A DNA stretch of 13,369 nucleotides from assembly GCA_013290035.1 (NCBI GenBank), contig JABCYT010000028.1:1-13369 (forward strand). Direction: 5' to 3'. Both the position numbers and the translations under genes were made by a program. Below, in pieces: positions 1 through 7,089 of the stretch (position 1 is its first letter; each line of letters starts with the position of its first letter). The stretch comes from Alphaproteobacteria bacterium (GTDB lineage Bacteria; Pseudomonadota; Alphaproteobacteria; Reyranellales; Reyranellaceae). Below the pieces are notes generated by a model. The model ran no database searches. It was not told the DNA's origin and worked only from the letters and a program-made list of their open reading frames with translations.

Positions 1-609
1 AATGCCTACGGGCTGCTCTACGAGGAAATCACCGCCTCGAGCCTGCTCAAGATCGACCATCAGGGCAACATCCTCGCCAAGCCGGATTTCGGCAGCCTCG
101 ACTACGGCGTCAACCGCGCCGGCTTCGTGATCCATAGCGCCATCCATATGGCCAAGCCGGACGTGGCCTGCGTCATGCACACCCACACTTGGGCGGGCAT
201 GGCGGTGTCGACCATGGAATGCGGCCTGCTGCCCAACACCCAGACTTCGATGCGTTTCGCCAAGATCAGCTATCACGACTATGACGGCGTCGTGATCGAC
301 ACCGATTCGCGGGCGGCGCTGGTCAAGAGCCTGGGCGACAACAACGCCATGATCCTGCGCAACCACGGCCTGCTCACGACCGGAGCCACGATTCCCGAGA
401 CCTTCAACGCCATGCATCGCCTCGAGCTCTCCTGCAAGACGCAGATCGCGGCGATGTCGTGCAACACCAAGCTGGTCGACGTGCCGACCCAGGTGGTCGA
501 AGCGACCTATCAGAATTACCAGCCGCATGTCCGCCGCCCGTTCGGCGTGCTCGACTGGCCGGCGCTCCTGCGGAAGCTCGACCGGATCGATCCGGGCTTC
601 CGCGACTGA
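1..609 (+). CDS. Class II aldolase/adducin family protein (5' end outside window)
   Basis: The frame is open from base 1 to a TGA at 607-609, giving the last 202 residues of a protein that begins upstream. The class II aldolase zinc site is visible: the HTHT motif (His60 and His62, counted from the window edge) and a third ligand in NHGLLTTG (His122). The His62-His122 spacing of 60 is close to that of fuculose-1-phosphate aldolase (94 to 155). Where fuculose aldolase has its catalytic Glu73, this protein appears to have Gly41 in RAGFVIHS, so it fits the 'adducin/aldolase-like' branch, which binds metal but has no assigned sugar-phosphate aldolase reaction. It is probably cytoplasmic. The next gene starts at the base after its stop, so the two are likely co-transcribed. 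The family call is firm; the substrate is unknown. Confidence 0.88.
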   Translation, partial: NAYGLLYEEITASSLLKIDHQGNILAKPDFGSLDYGVNRAGFVIHSAIHMAKPDVACVMHTHTWAGMAVSTMECGLLPNTQTSMRFAKISYHDYDGVVIDTDSRAALVKSLGDNNAMILRNHGLLTTGATIPETFNAMHRLELSCKTQIAAMSCNTKLVDVPTQVVEATYQNYQPHVRRPFGVLDWPALLRKLDRIDPGFRD

Positions 610-2469
610 TTGGATACGCCGCACAGCTCCGTACGGGCCTTCGCCGTCGTCGCCTGCGGTTATTGGACCGCGCCGGGATATCGTTTCGTCGCCTGGCTGC
701 TGACGGCCGGCATGGTGGTGCTGGGCGTCGCCAATGTCGGGATCGCGCTGTGGCTCAACATCTGGAATCGCGACTTCTTCAATGCCCTGGAGAAGCGCGA
801 TCTGGCGCGGCTCTTCGAGTTGCTGTGGATTCTCGCCGTCATCGTGGTGTCGGCGGGCGTTGCCGTCGCCACCCAGCTCCACGTCAAGCGCCGGCTGCAG
901 ATCAATTGGCGGAGCTGGCTCTCCGGCATCACCGTCCAGCGCTGGCTGCATTCGGGCCGCCAATACCAGCTCGGCATGCTGGCCGAGGAAGTCGACAATC
1001 CGGACGGCCGCATCGCCGAGGACATCCGCGTGGCGACCGAATTCGCCGTCGAATTCGCCCAGAGCCTCCTGCAGTGTGTCCTGCAGCTCTTCACCTTCCT
1101 GAGCGTGCTGTGGGTCCTGTCGGGAACACTGCCGATCAAGTTTGCCGGCGTCGAATTCCAGCTCCCGGGCTACATGGTATGGGCCGCCGTGGCCTATGCC
1201 CTGGTCGGTTCGCTGCTCACCTATGCCCTCGGTCGCGGGCTGATCCATGCCGGCAATGTCCGCCAGGGCCGCGAGGCCGATTTCCGGTCGGGCCTGACCC
1301 GGGCGCGCGAGCATGCCGAAGGCATCGCCCTGATGCGCGGCGAGGACGACGAGCGCGAGCGGCTGCGCGGATCGCTGTTCGATCTGCGCACGGCCTGGCA
1401 TGTCCAGACGCGCGGTCAGGGCAACCTCTCGCTGCTCACCAGCTCGCTCGCCTATCTGGCGCCCATCGTGCCGCTGATCGTGGCGCTGCCGCGCTACCTC
1501 GCCGGTGAGATTCAGCTCGGCGGCTTGATGCAGACTGCGCAGGCCTTCTCCAGCGTGCAATGGGCGCTGTCGTGGCTCATCGACAATTTCCCGAAGGTCG
1601 CCGACTGGCGCGCCTCGACCGATCGCGTCGTGCACCTGCACATGGCGCTGCTCGACCTGGAGGAAAGCGTCGAAGGCGATGGCGAGCGCATCACCCTGCA
1701 TGAGCCCACCGAATCGGATTCGCTCATCATGCGCAAGCTCGGTCTCGCGCGCCCCGACGGCGAGATGCTGGTGGCGGAGGCGGAGATCGAGATCCGGCGC
1801 CCCGAACGTGTGCTGATCCGCGGCCAGTCCGGTAGCGGCAAGAGCACGATCATGCGGGCGGTCGCCGGCGTATGGCCGTGGGGCAGGGGCGCCATTCACC
1901 TGCCGAAGGGCGCCATCACCTTCATGCCGCAGAAGCCCTATTTCCCGGTCGGCACGCTGCGCGACGCCATGCTTTATCCCAAGGTTCCGGAGGGCATCAC
2001 CGACGAGGTGCTGAAGGACATGCTGCACAAGGTCGGCCTCGATCATCTGCGCGACCGGCTCGACGAGACCGAGCGCTGGGACCACATCCTGTCGGGCGGC
2101 GAGCAGCAGCGCGTGGCCTTTGCGCGCGTGCTGGTCCACAAGCCGGAGTGGATCTTCATGGACGAGGCGACGTCGGCGCTCGACGAAACCGGTCAGGAGA
2201 ACGTCATGAAGCTCCTGATCGAGGAGCTGCCCGAGACGTCGATCGTGAGCATCGGTCACCGGCCGGGTCTCGAAGTCTTTCATACCCGCGAGCTGACCCT
2301 GGTGCCGGGCGAGAAAGGCGCCAGGTTGAAGCCTGAGGTCGAGGCCAGCAGGCGCGCCTTGAAGGACGTCTACCGCGTCATGTCGGAAGCCAGCCGCAGG
2401 CACCCGCGCGAGCCCGGCTTCTGGTCGAGCTTCCGCACGAACCTCCGATCCAACCTGCTTGGGCGCTAG
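610..2469 (+). CDS. Fused permease/ATPase ABC transporter, YddA/SbmA-BacA-like
   Basis: This 619-residue half-transporter has an N-terminal membrane domain and a C-terminal ATPase. The segment IALWLNIWNRDFFNAL (about residues 45-60) closely resembles E. coli YddA and identifies the SbmA/BacA-like membrane domain. About six hydrophobic spans lie before residue 320 (roughly 26-50, 66-90, 145-172, 190-210, 275-300, then a weaker one near 320). The ATPase has Walker A GQSGSGKST (405-413), signature LSGGEQQR (494-501), Walker B WIFMDE (514-519, Glu519 catalytic) and the H-loop His550. It should act as an inner-membrane homodimer. Relatives include YddA and mycobacterial Rv1819c, which moves hydrophilic compounds including cobalamin; the substrate here is unknown. 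The start is TTG at 610, directly after the upstream stop. The first in-frame ATG (712) would lie inside the first membrane span, so TTG is preferred although no clear ribosome binding site is seen. Confidence 0.93.
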   Translation: MDTPHSSVRAFAVVACGYWTAPGYRFVAWLLTAGMVVLGVANVGIALWLNIWNRDFFNALEKRDLARLFELLWILAVIVVSAGVAVATQLHVKRRLQINWRSWLSGITVQRWLHSGRQYQLGMLAEEVDNPDGRIAEDIRVATEFAVEFAQSLLQCVLQLFTFLSVLWVLSGTLPIKFAGVEFQLPGYMVWAAVAYALVGSLLTYALGRGLIHAGNVRQGREADFRSGLTRAREHAEGIALMRGEDDERERLRGSLFDLRTAWHVQTRGQGNLSLLTSSLAYLAPIVPLIVALPRYLAGEIQLGGLMQTAQAFSSVQWALSWLIDNFPKVADWRASTDRVVHLHMALLDLEESVEGDGERITLHEPTESDSLIMRKLGLARPDGEMLVAEAEIEIRRPERVLIRGQSGSGKSTIMRAVAGVWPWGRGAIHLPKGAITFMPQKPYFPVGTLRDAMLYPKVPEGITDEVLKDMLHKVGLDHLRDRLDETERWDHILSGGEQQRVAFARVLVHKPEWIFMDEATSALDETGQENVMKLLIEELPETSIVSIGHRPGLEVFHTRELTLVPGEKGARLKPEVEASRRALKDVYRVMSEASRRHPREPGFWSSFRTNLRSNLLGR

Positions 2470-2484
2470 AGTGGACTCATCATT

Positions 2485-2515
2485 CCTCCCCTTCGCGGAT
2501 TCCGCGAAGGGGAGG
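2485..2515. repeat. Perfect 15-bp inverted repeat after the ABC gene
   Basis: The arms CCTCCCCTTCGCGGA (2485-2499) and TCCGCGAAGGGGAGG (2501-2515) are exact reverse complements around one base. The element starts 15 bases past the transporter stop. The hairpin could end transcription or protect the 3' end of the mRNA, but no T-run follows, so it is not a textbook intrinsic terminator. A small GGCCC-GAA-GGGCC hairpin (2517-2529) follows at once. It looks like one unit of the repeat block that fills this intergenic region. Confidence 0.8.
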
Positions 2516-2532
2516 TGGCCCGAAGGGCCGAA

Positions 2533-2568
2533 GGGGTCATGAGCACAACGGCTAGTATCCATGACCCC
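2533..2568. repeat. 9-bp inverted repeat with 18-base loop
   Basis: GGGGTCATG (2533-2541) pairs exactly with CATGACCCC (2560-2568). It sits between the perfect palindrome at 2485-2515 and the large imperfect palindrome from 2593. Its role is unknown; it may belong to the same composite repeat. Confidence 0.55.
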
Positions 2569-2592
2569 CTCAGTCGCCGTATGAGGGCGCCA

Positions 2593-2846
2593 CCTCCCCA
2601 GCTTCGCTGCTACGGAGTCGACACAACTCGGAAGTCATACCTCCCCCGTCTTACGGGGGAGGTGCCCCCGAAAGGGGGGGGGGGGGGAAAGGCCCCACAG
2701 ACGGTCCTCCTAAATTCCAGATCTGAAATTTGCAGATACTCGACTGGAGCTTTCCCCCTCCGGCCCTGCGGGCCATCTCCCCCGTATGACGGGGGAGGCA
2801 AATGAAATGACGATGTGTCCACCCCGTAGCAGCTTCGCTGGGGAGG
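2593..2846. repeat. 254-bp imperfect palindrome (MITE- or REP-pair-like element)
   Basis: The outer 32 bases (2593-2624) match the reverse complement of 2815-2846 at 27 of 32 positions. Inside them, each arm carries an equivalent hairpin: CCTCCCCCGT-CTT-ACGGGGGAGG (2640-2662) on the left and CTCCCCCGT-ATG-ACGGGGGAG (2777-2797) on the right. Mirror-placed purine/pyrimidine tracts follow (G-run with GAAAGG at 2671-2692 against CTTTCCCCC at 2750-2758). The centre, 2712-2731, is itself a near-palindrome around AGATCT. The whole therefore looks like two copies of one repeat placed head to head, or one non-autonomous palindromic element. There are no terminal direct repeats that I can identify and no coding sequence. 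With the hairpins at 2485-2568 it accounts for most of the 480 bases between the flanking genes. Confidence 0.72.
2674..2687. repeat. Homopolymer of 14 G
   Basis: An uninterrupted run of fourteen G lies inside the left arm of the palindromic element. The matching place in the right arm has only five C (2754-2758), so the run has probably expanded in this arm. Homopolymers of this length slip readily in replication and are often miscounted in sequencing, so the true length is uncertain. Confidence 0.85.
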
Positions 2847-2933
2847 AAATGACTCGTTAGTGGCCGACCCCATGCGCAGCGGGGTTGACCTGATGGGCCG
2901 CATCGGCTTCCGTCCACAATAGTTGCTCTATCC

Positions 2934-2940
2934 GAAGAGG
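2934..2940 (+). promoter_or_regulatory. Ribosome binding site setting the GGT-family start
   Basis: GAAGAGG ends nine bases before the ATG at 2950. This favours that ATG over the in-frame TTG at 2923, which has no comparable site in front of it. Confidence 0.5.
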
Positions 2941-2949
2941 CTTCGACCC

Positions 2950-4707
2950 ATGTCCGAAGGCACGCGCAGCGAGGGAGAGACATACGCCCAACGGCCGGCG
3001 CTGCGCGGCACGCGCCACATGGTGGCGGCCGGCCATTACGGCGCGGCCCATGCCGCCTTCGCGATCCTCGAGGCGGGCGGCAACGCCGTCGACGCCGCGG
3101 TCGCCGGCGGCATCGCGCTGGGCGTCCTGCAACCGGATATCGTGAACGTGGCCGGCGTGGCGCCGATCATGCTGCGCATGGCCGACGGCGTGGTCCAGAC
3201 CATCGCCGGTCTCGGCTACTGGCCCGCCGCCACCGATCCCGACCGGCTCACCCGCGAGAATGGCGGCCACATTCCGGAAAACATCCTGCGCACGGTCATT
3301 CCGGCCGCGCCGGACGCCTGGATCACGGCGCTGAGCCGCTTCGGAACGATGAAGTTCGGCGAGGTTGCCCAGGCCGCCATCCGTTTCGCCGACGAGGGCT
3401 TCCCGGTCTATCCGCTGCTGGCCGACATGATCGCGGTGCGCAAGGCCAAGTATGCAAGGTTTCCCTCCAGCACGGCGATCTTCCTGCCCGGCGGTGAGCC
3501 GCCCAAGGTGGGCACGCTGTTCGTGCAGAAGGACCTGGCGCGCACGCTGCGTTACATGGTGGACGAAGAAGCCGCCAGCCTCGCCCGCCATGGCGACCGC
3601 GCGGTCGGACTCGAAGCGGCCCGTGCCGCGTTCTATCGCGGCGATATCGCCCAGGCGATCGTGGCTTTCCACAAGCAGGAGGGCGGATGGCTGACGGCGC
3701 AGGATCTCGCCGACTACCATTCGCCGATCGAACGCGCGCCATCGGTTCGCTTTGCCGGAACCGACGTCTACACCTGCGGCGCCTGGTGCCAGGGGCCGGT
3801 GCTCGGCCAGGCGCTCAACATCCTCGATGCGCCAGCCCTCAAGGCGGCCGGCCACAACAGTGCCGACTACCTTCACACGGTGGCGGAGGCGCTGAAGCTG
3901 GCTTTTGCCGATCGCGAGGCCTTCTACGGCGACCCGCGGCACGTTGATGTGCCGCTGGAGGCCCTGCTCGAGCGCGACTACGGCGCGGCCCGGCGGGCGT
4001 TGATCGATCCGGCCCGGGCATCGCCGGAGATGCCGCCGCACGGCGACCCTGGCGGCGTCAGGCGACGCGAGCGGGGCGGCGGCGCGGCACCGCGGCGTGA
4101 AGGCGTCCCGGCCAGTCCGCCGCGCGACACGTCCTACATCTGCGTGGTCGATCGCTGGGGCAATACCGTGTCGGCAACGCCCAGCGACGGCTCATCCGAG
4201 TCTCCCGTGGTGCCGGGGACCGGCCTGGTCCCGTCGTCGCGCGGCTCGCAGTCCTGGACGTCCGAGGGCCATCCCAGCCGGCTGGCGCCGGGCAAGCGGC
4301 CGCGGCTCACGCCCAGCCCCGCCATGGCCGTGGCACCCGGACGGTTCGTGCTGCCGCTCGGCACGCCGGGCGGTGATGTGCAGGCCCAGGCCATGCTGCA
4401 GGCTCTGCTCAACATGGTTCTGTTCGGCATGGATCCGCAGGATGCGGTGGAACATCCGCGCATCGCCACCTACAGCTTCCCCGATAGTTTCGAGCCGCAC
4501 GACTATTTCCCCGGCCGGCTCTGCATTGAATCGCGCATCGCGCGCGAAACCGGCGACGCGCTGGCGGCGCGCGGCCACCGCGTGGCCTGGTGGCCGGAGC
4601 GCATCTGGCGTGCCGGCGCAGTCTGCACCATCCACGCCGATCTTCAGTCGGGCATCATGACGGCCGGCGCCGACCCGCGGCGGGCGAGCTACGCGCTCGG
4701 CTGGTGA
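2950..4707 (+). CDS. Gamma-glutamyltransferase (GGT) family Ntn-hydrolase
   Basis: This 585-residue protein has the full GGT layout. Its N-terminal part carries the family stretch LEAGGNAVDAAVA. The autoprocessing and catalytic threonine is most likely Thr394 in DTSYICVVD, followed by RWGNTVSATPSDGS; cleavage there would give subunits of about 393 and 192 residues. GTPGGDVQ (471-478) matches the oxyanion-side glycine motif. Classical GGTs transfer or hydrolyse gamma-glutamyl groups, but the superfamily also includes enzymes such as oxamate amidohydrolase (HpxW), so the substrate is open. No signal peptide is visible, unlike periplasmic E. coli GGT, so a cytoplasmic location is likely. A Gly/Arg-rich linker (about residues 360-392, including RRRERGGG) precedes the threonine. 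The start follows the GAAGAGG site; an upstream in-frame TTG at 2923 would add nine residues. The stop overlaps the next gene by four bases. Confidence 0.9.
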   Translation: MSEGTRSEGETYAQRPALRGTRHMVAAGHYGAAHAAFAILEAGGNAVDAAVAGGIALGVLQPDIVNVAGVAPIMLRMADGVVQTIAGLGYWPAATDPDRLTRENGGHIPENILRTVIPAAPDAWITALSRFGTMKFGEVAQAAIRFADEGFPVYPLLADMIAVRKAKYARFPSSTAIFLPGGEPPKVGTLFVQKDLARTLRYMVDEEAASLARHGDRAVGLEAARAAFYRGDIAQAIVAFHKQEGGWLTAQDLADYHSPIERAPSVRFAGTDVYTCGAWCQGPVLGQALNILDAPALKAAGHNSADYLHTVAEALKLAFADREAFYGDPRHVDVPLEALLERDYGAARRALIDPARASPEMPPHGDPGGVRRRERGGGAAPRREGVPASPPRDTSYICVVDRWGNTVSATPSDGSSESPVVPGTGLVPSSRGSQSWTSEGHPSRLAPGKRPRLTPSPAMAVAPGRFVLPLGTPGGDVQAQAMLQALLNMVLFGMDPQDAVEHPRIATYSFPDSFEPHDYFPGRLCIESRIARETGDALAARGHRVAWWPERIWRAGAVCTIHADLQSGIMTAGADPRRASYALGW

Positions 4708-5533
4708 CCGGGACGCTGCACCACGAAGAGCACGGCTCAGGTCGTCCGATCGTCTTCCTCCATGGCTGGACCATGGACCACCGGGTCGAGATGGCCGACT
4801 ACGAGATGATCTTTGCCGCCCGTCCGGGCTGGCGGCGCATCTATCCCGACCTGCCGGGCATGGGCCGTTCGGTGGCGGGCGACGGGATCAGGACGCAGGA
4901 CGACGTGCTGCAGGCCGTCCTCGCCTTCATCGATCGCGTGGTGCCGCAGGAGCGCTTCGTGCTGGCGGGAACGTCGGGCGGCGCCTATGTGGCGCGCGCC
5001 GTGGTTGCCCGCCGCCGGTCAAGGGTGGCGGGCCTCTTGCTTCGCGTGCCGTGCATCGTGGCCGACACCGCGCAGCGCACCCTGCCATCCTTCCGTCCGC
5101 TGGTCCGCAACGACGGGCTCGTGGCGTCCCTGGCCAGTGAGGAACGGATGAGCCTGGGCGAAATCCTGGTGCAGACGCCAGCGTACCTCGAAATGTTGCG
5201 GGTGAAGGTCGCTGCGGTGATCGAGCCGGCCATCGAGGCGACCCAGCCGATCGCCCAACGAGATCCGCGCCGATCCTCGCCGCTATGGGCTTTTCGTTCG
5301 ATCTGGCCGAAGAGGAGAAATCGTTCGAGGCGCCGACGCTCATCATCGCCGCGCGGCAGGACCTCACCGTGGGCTATCGCGATGCCTGGGACATCCTTGA
5401 GAGCTATCCGCGCGCGACCTTCGCTGTGCTCGACCGGGCAGACCATGTCTGGCCAATCGAAACGCCCAATCTCCTCGCGGCACTCGTTGAGGACTGGTTG
5501 GCCCGCATCGCCCTCGCCGAGCGTGCGGCCTGA
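4704..5533 (+). pseudogene. Alpha/beta hydrolase, frame disrupted near 5254-5276
   Basis: The gene starts at GTG 4704, overlapping the GGT-family stop as GTGA, which implies translational coupling. The first frame encodes oxyanion motif FLHGW (residues 18-22), YPDLPGMGRS (47-56) and nucleophile elbow GTSGG with Ser91. Around 5254-5285 the homology leaves this frame and resumes in another: MGFSFDL from 5285, then a likely acid in AARQD and a catalytic His in ADHVWP, ending at the TGA of 5531-5533. Removing one C from CCC at 5254-5256 and one from CC at 5275-5276 would restore a single 275-residue protein reading through PIANEIRADLAAMGF. That length and the intact triad fit an ordinary hydrolase. 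It is thus either a recent pseudogene or an intact gene with two homopolymer errors; without repair, the first frame runs on to 5591 as unrelated sequence. Substrate unknown. Confidence 0.8.
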
Positions 5534-5575
5534 TCGGACTTCCAGGACTTCGCGCGCAGGCCTCGGCGGTCTGGT

Positions 5576-6556
5576 TCAGCGCACCGAGTAGACGAATGAA
5601 CCGCCCGTCGACTTCGCGCTGCCGGCGCCGCCCGATACGCTCATGGCTTCATAGACGAAGAGCACGAAATCGCTAAAGGCCTTGCGGCCGTCAAAGGCAT
5701 CCTGACTAACCACACGGGAACAGTTCGCGGCGGCTGAGGCGCAAACGTAGAAATCCGTCATGCCGTAGGAGCCGACCTTGATCATGTCCTCGGTCTTGCC
5801 GGGCGTCGTGCGCAGAAAGTGGTACTTCAGATTGGGATTGACGTACGGATGGAGCAACTTTGCGTTGAGGTCGTCGATGCACACGACGCAGTTCGGTCCT
5901 TGGGTAAAAGTCGGATCGGCGTGAATCACGCGCGAATGCGGCGCCCTGGGATTGTTGTCCTGGCAGCCGTCCAGCCTGTAGATGACGTTTCCGGCGGGCG
6001 ATGCCGAGACCGCCATGGCCTGCATGGAGTATTCGCACAGGAACTGCCTCTCCGCTTCTTCCTTGCTGAGGTCGCGGGTCATGTCTGGGCGCGGCATGGT
6101 TCCCGTGACATACTGGTAGAGGGTTCGCAGCCGCCGGATCTGGTTCGAGGAATTGGCCGGCACCATCGTCCAGCTTTGATTCCAGGCATCGGTGACCTGG
6201 ACGCCGAGGGCCGGGACGGCGTTGGCGATCTGGGTCGAGAACTGGGCGCTGGGACTGGCCGCACTCGTGAACCGCGCGGTCGTGGCGACAGGTGATCCCA
6301 GCGGCAGGCTGATCGACGGCGTCACGGCATTGGCGGTCTGGGCCGTGCCGATGGAAATCGTCACTTGAGACGGCACGAATTCCGGGTCGTTGAGCGCCTG
6401 GGCGAGATTGAAAAAGATCTGCCGTTTCTCCAGTGAATTCAGCGAGGACGCCAGGTCCGCCGCGTTGTAGTTCAATTGGCTGCTGGCGCACCCCGAGCCG
6501 AGAAAACAGACGGCGATGCAGACCAGGCGTCGAAACGTCCCCATGCCCCCCAACAC
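5576..6556 (-). CDS. Putative secreted lipoprotein of unknown function
   Basis: I do not recognise the family. The 326-residue product begins with a basic n-region (FRR), a hydrophobic stretch (LVCIAVCFLGSG) and Cys23 followed by ASS, as in a lipoprotein signal peptide. Glycine at -3 makes the lipobox imperfect, so plain Sec cleavage is also possible. The mature part opens with a helical, Asn/Leu-rich region (about 28-60), then a Ser/Thr/Ala-rich, beta-like region (about 62-125). Later cysteines occur as CVVC, in FYVCASAAANC and in LDGCQD, and may form disulfides in the periplasm. The C-terminus is Gly/Ser-rich. The GTG start at 6556 has GGGGGA just upstream; an in-frame ATG at 6544 is an equally plausible start, giving 322 residues. 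It lies 94 bases beyond the channel gene on the same strand and converges with the hydrolase. Confidence 0.75.
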   Translation of the reverse strand: MLGGMGTFRRLVCIAVCFLGSGCASSQLNYNAADLASSLNSLEKRQIFFNLAQALNDPEFVPSQVTISIGTAQTANAVTPSISLPLGSPVATTARFTSAASPSAQFSTQIANAVPALGVQVTDAWNQSWTMVPANSSNQIRRLRTLYQYVTGTMPRPDMTRDLSKEEAERQFLCEYSMQAMAVSASPAGNVIYRLDGCQDNNPRAPHSRVIHADPTFTQGPNCVVCIDDLNAKLLHPYVNPNLKYHFLRTTPGKTEDMIKVGSYGMTDFYVCASAAANCSRVVSQDAFDGRKAFSDFVLFVYEAMSVSGGAGSAKSTGGSFVYSVR

Positions 6557-6650
6557 GTATCCCCCAATAGCTTGCTGCCGCTCAATCTACGCAAAAGGCG
6601 CAGCACTTCCTACAACACTTGATGAAAACCGTTGCTCGGCGGGCTTCCTG

Positions 6651-7088
6651 TCAGGGCGGAGGACGTTGGTCGGTGCGTTGCACCACCCCCACCAGCAGCG
6701 CGGTCGACCAGCCGAACATCAGCATGCCGGCCGCCGCTTCCAGCGCGCCGATCATGCGGTGGTTGGGCGGCAGCGCGAGGTCGTTGGCGCCCAGGGTGGT
6801 GAAGCTCGCCAGCGAGAAGTAGAGAGCGCTGTTGAAGTCGACGAATTCGTCCCAATGAAAGTGATAGACCACCGCCCACATCGTCACCTGGAGGATGTGC
6901 CCGATCATCAGGATCACGACGGCCGTAACGCTGTGCGTCAGCATGTAGTAGCGCGGATGGCGCGACAGCGAAGGCGACGGCAGGATATCCATCATGTGGC
7001 TGAGGACCAGCTGCGCCACGACCTGGATCACGCCGGTCGCGACGATCATCAGCATGCCGATGCGGAGCAGCCATGCGTCGGGAAGCAT
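6651..7088 (-). CDS. Small ion-channel family protein (Ion_trans_2-like)
   Basis: This 145-residue membrane protein has hydrophobic spans at about 7-32, 49-77 and 112-137. A pore-helix-like segment lies before the last (86-96), leading into TTLGAND (97-103). This matches the position and pattern of the K+-channel filter TxGYGD in two-TM-plus-pore channels, with an extra N-terminal span. The filter reads GAND rather than GYGD, so potassium selectivity cannot be assumed. No cytoplasmic ligand-binding or RCK domain is present. It should assemble as a tetramer in the inner membrane. Its ATG follows the acyl-CoA dehydrogenase stop by one base (TGAGATG), so it is probably translated by coupling from that gene, an unexpected partner. 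The channel-like family call is good; ion and physiological role are unknown. Confidence 0.78.
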   Translation of the reverse strand: MLPDAWLLRIGMLMIVATGVIQVVAQLVLSHMMDILPSPSLSRHPRYYMLTHSVTAVVILMIGHILQVTMWAVVYHFHWDEFVDFNSALYFSLASFTTLGANDLALPPNHRMIGALEAAAGMLMFGWSTALLVGVVQRTDQRPPP

Positions 7089-7089
7089 C

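Noticed and set aside
2515..2903. Open frames on both strands across the intergenic block (about 96-110 codons)
   Set aside because: They run through hairpins and the G14 tract, have low-complexity Pro/Gly/Arg-rich products and lack ribosome binding sites; they are translated repeats.
2885..2920. TTGACC (2885-2890) with CACAAT (2915-2920) as a promoter for the GGT-family gene
   Set aside because: The 24-base spacing is far from the usual 16-18, and no better -10 lies at the right distance.
2857..4041. Long antisense frame (394 codons) opposite the GGT-family gene
   Set aside because: A GC-rich codon shadow: composition is Arg/His/Gly-rich, no family motif, and the plus strand holds a clear conserved enzyme.
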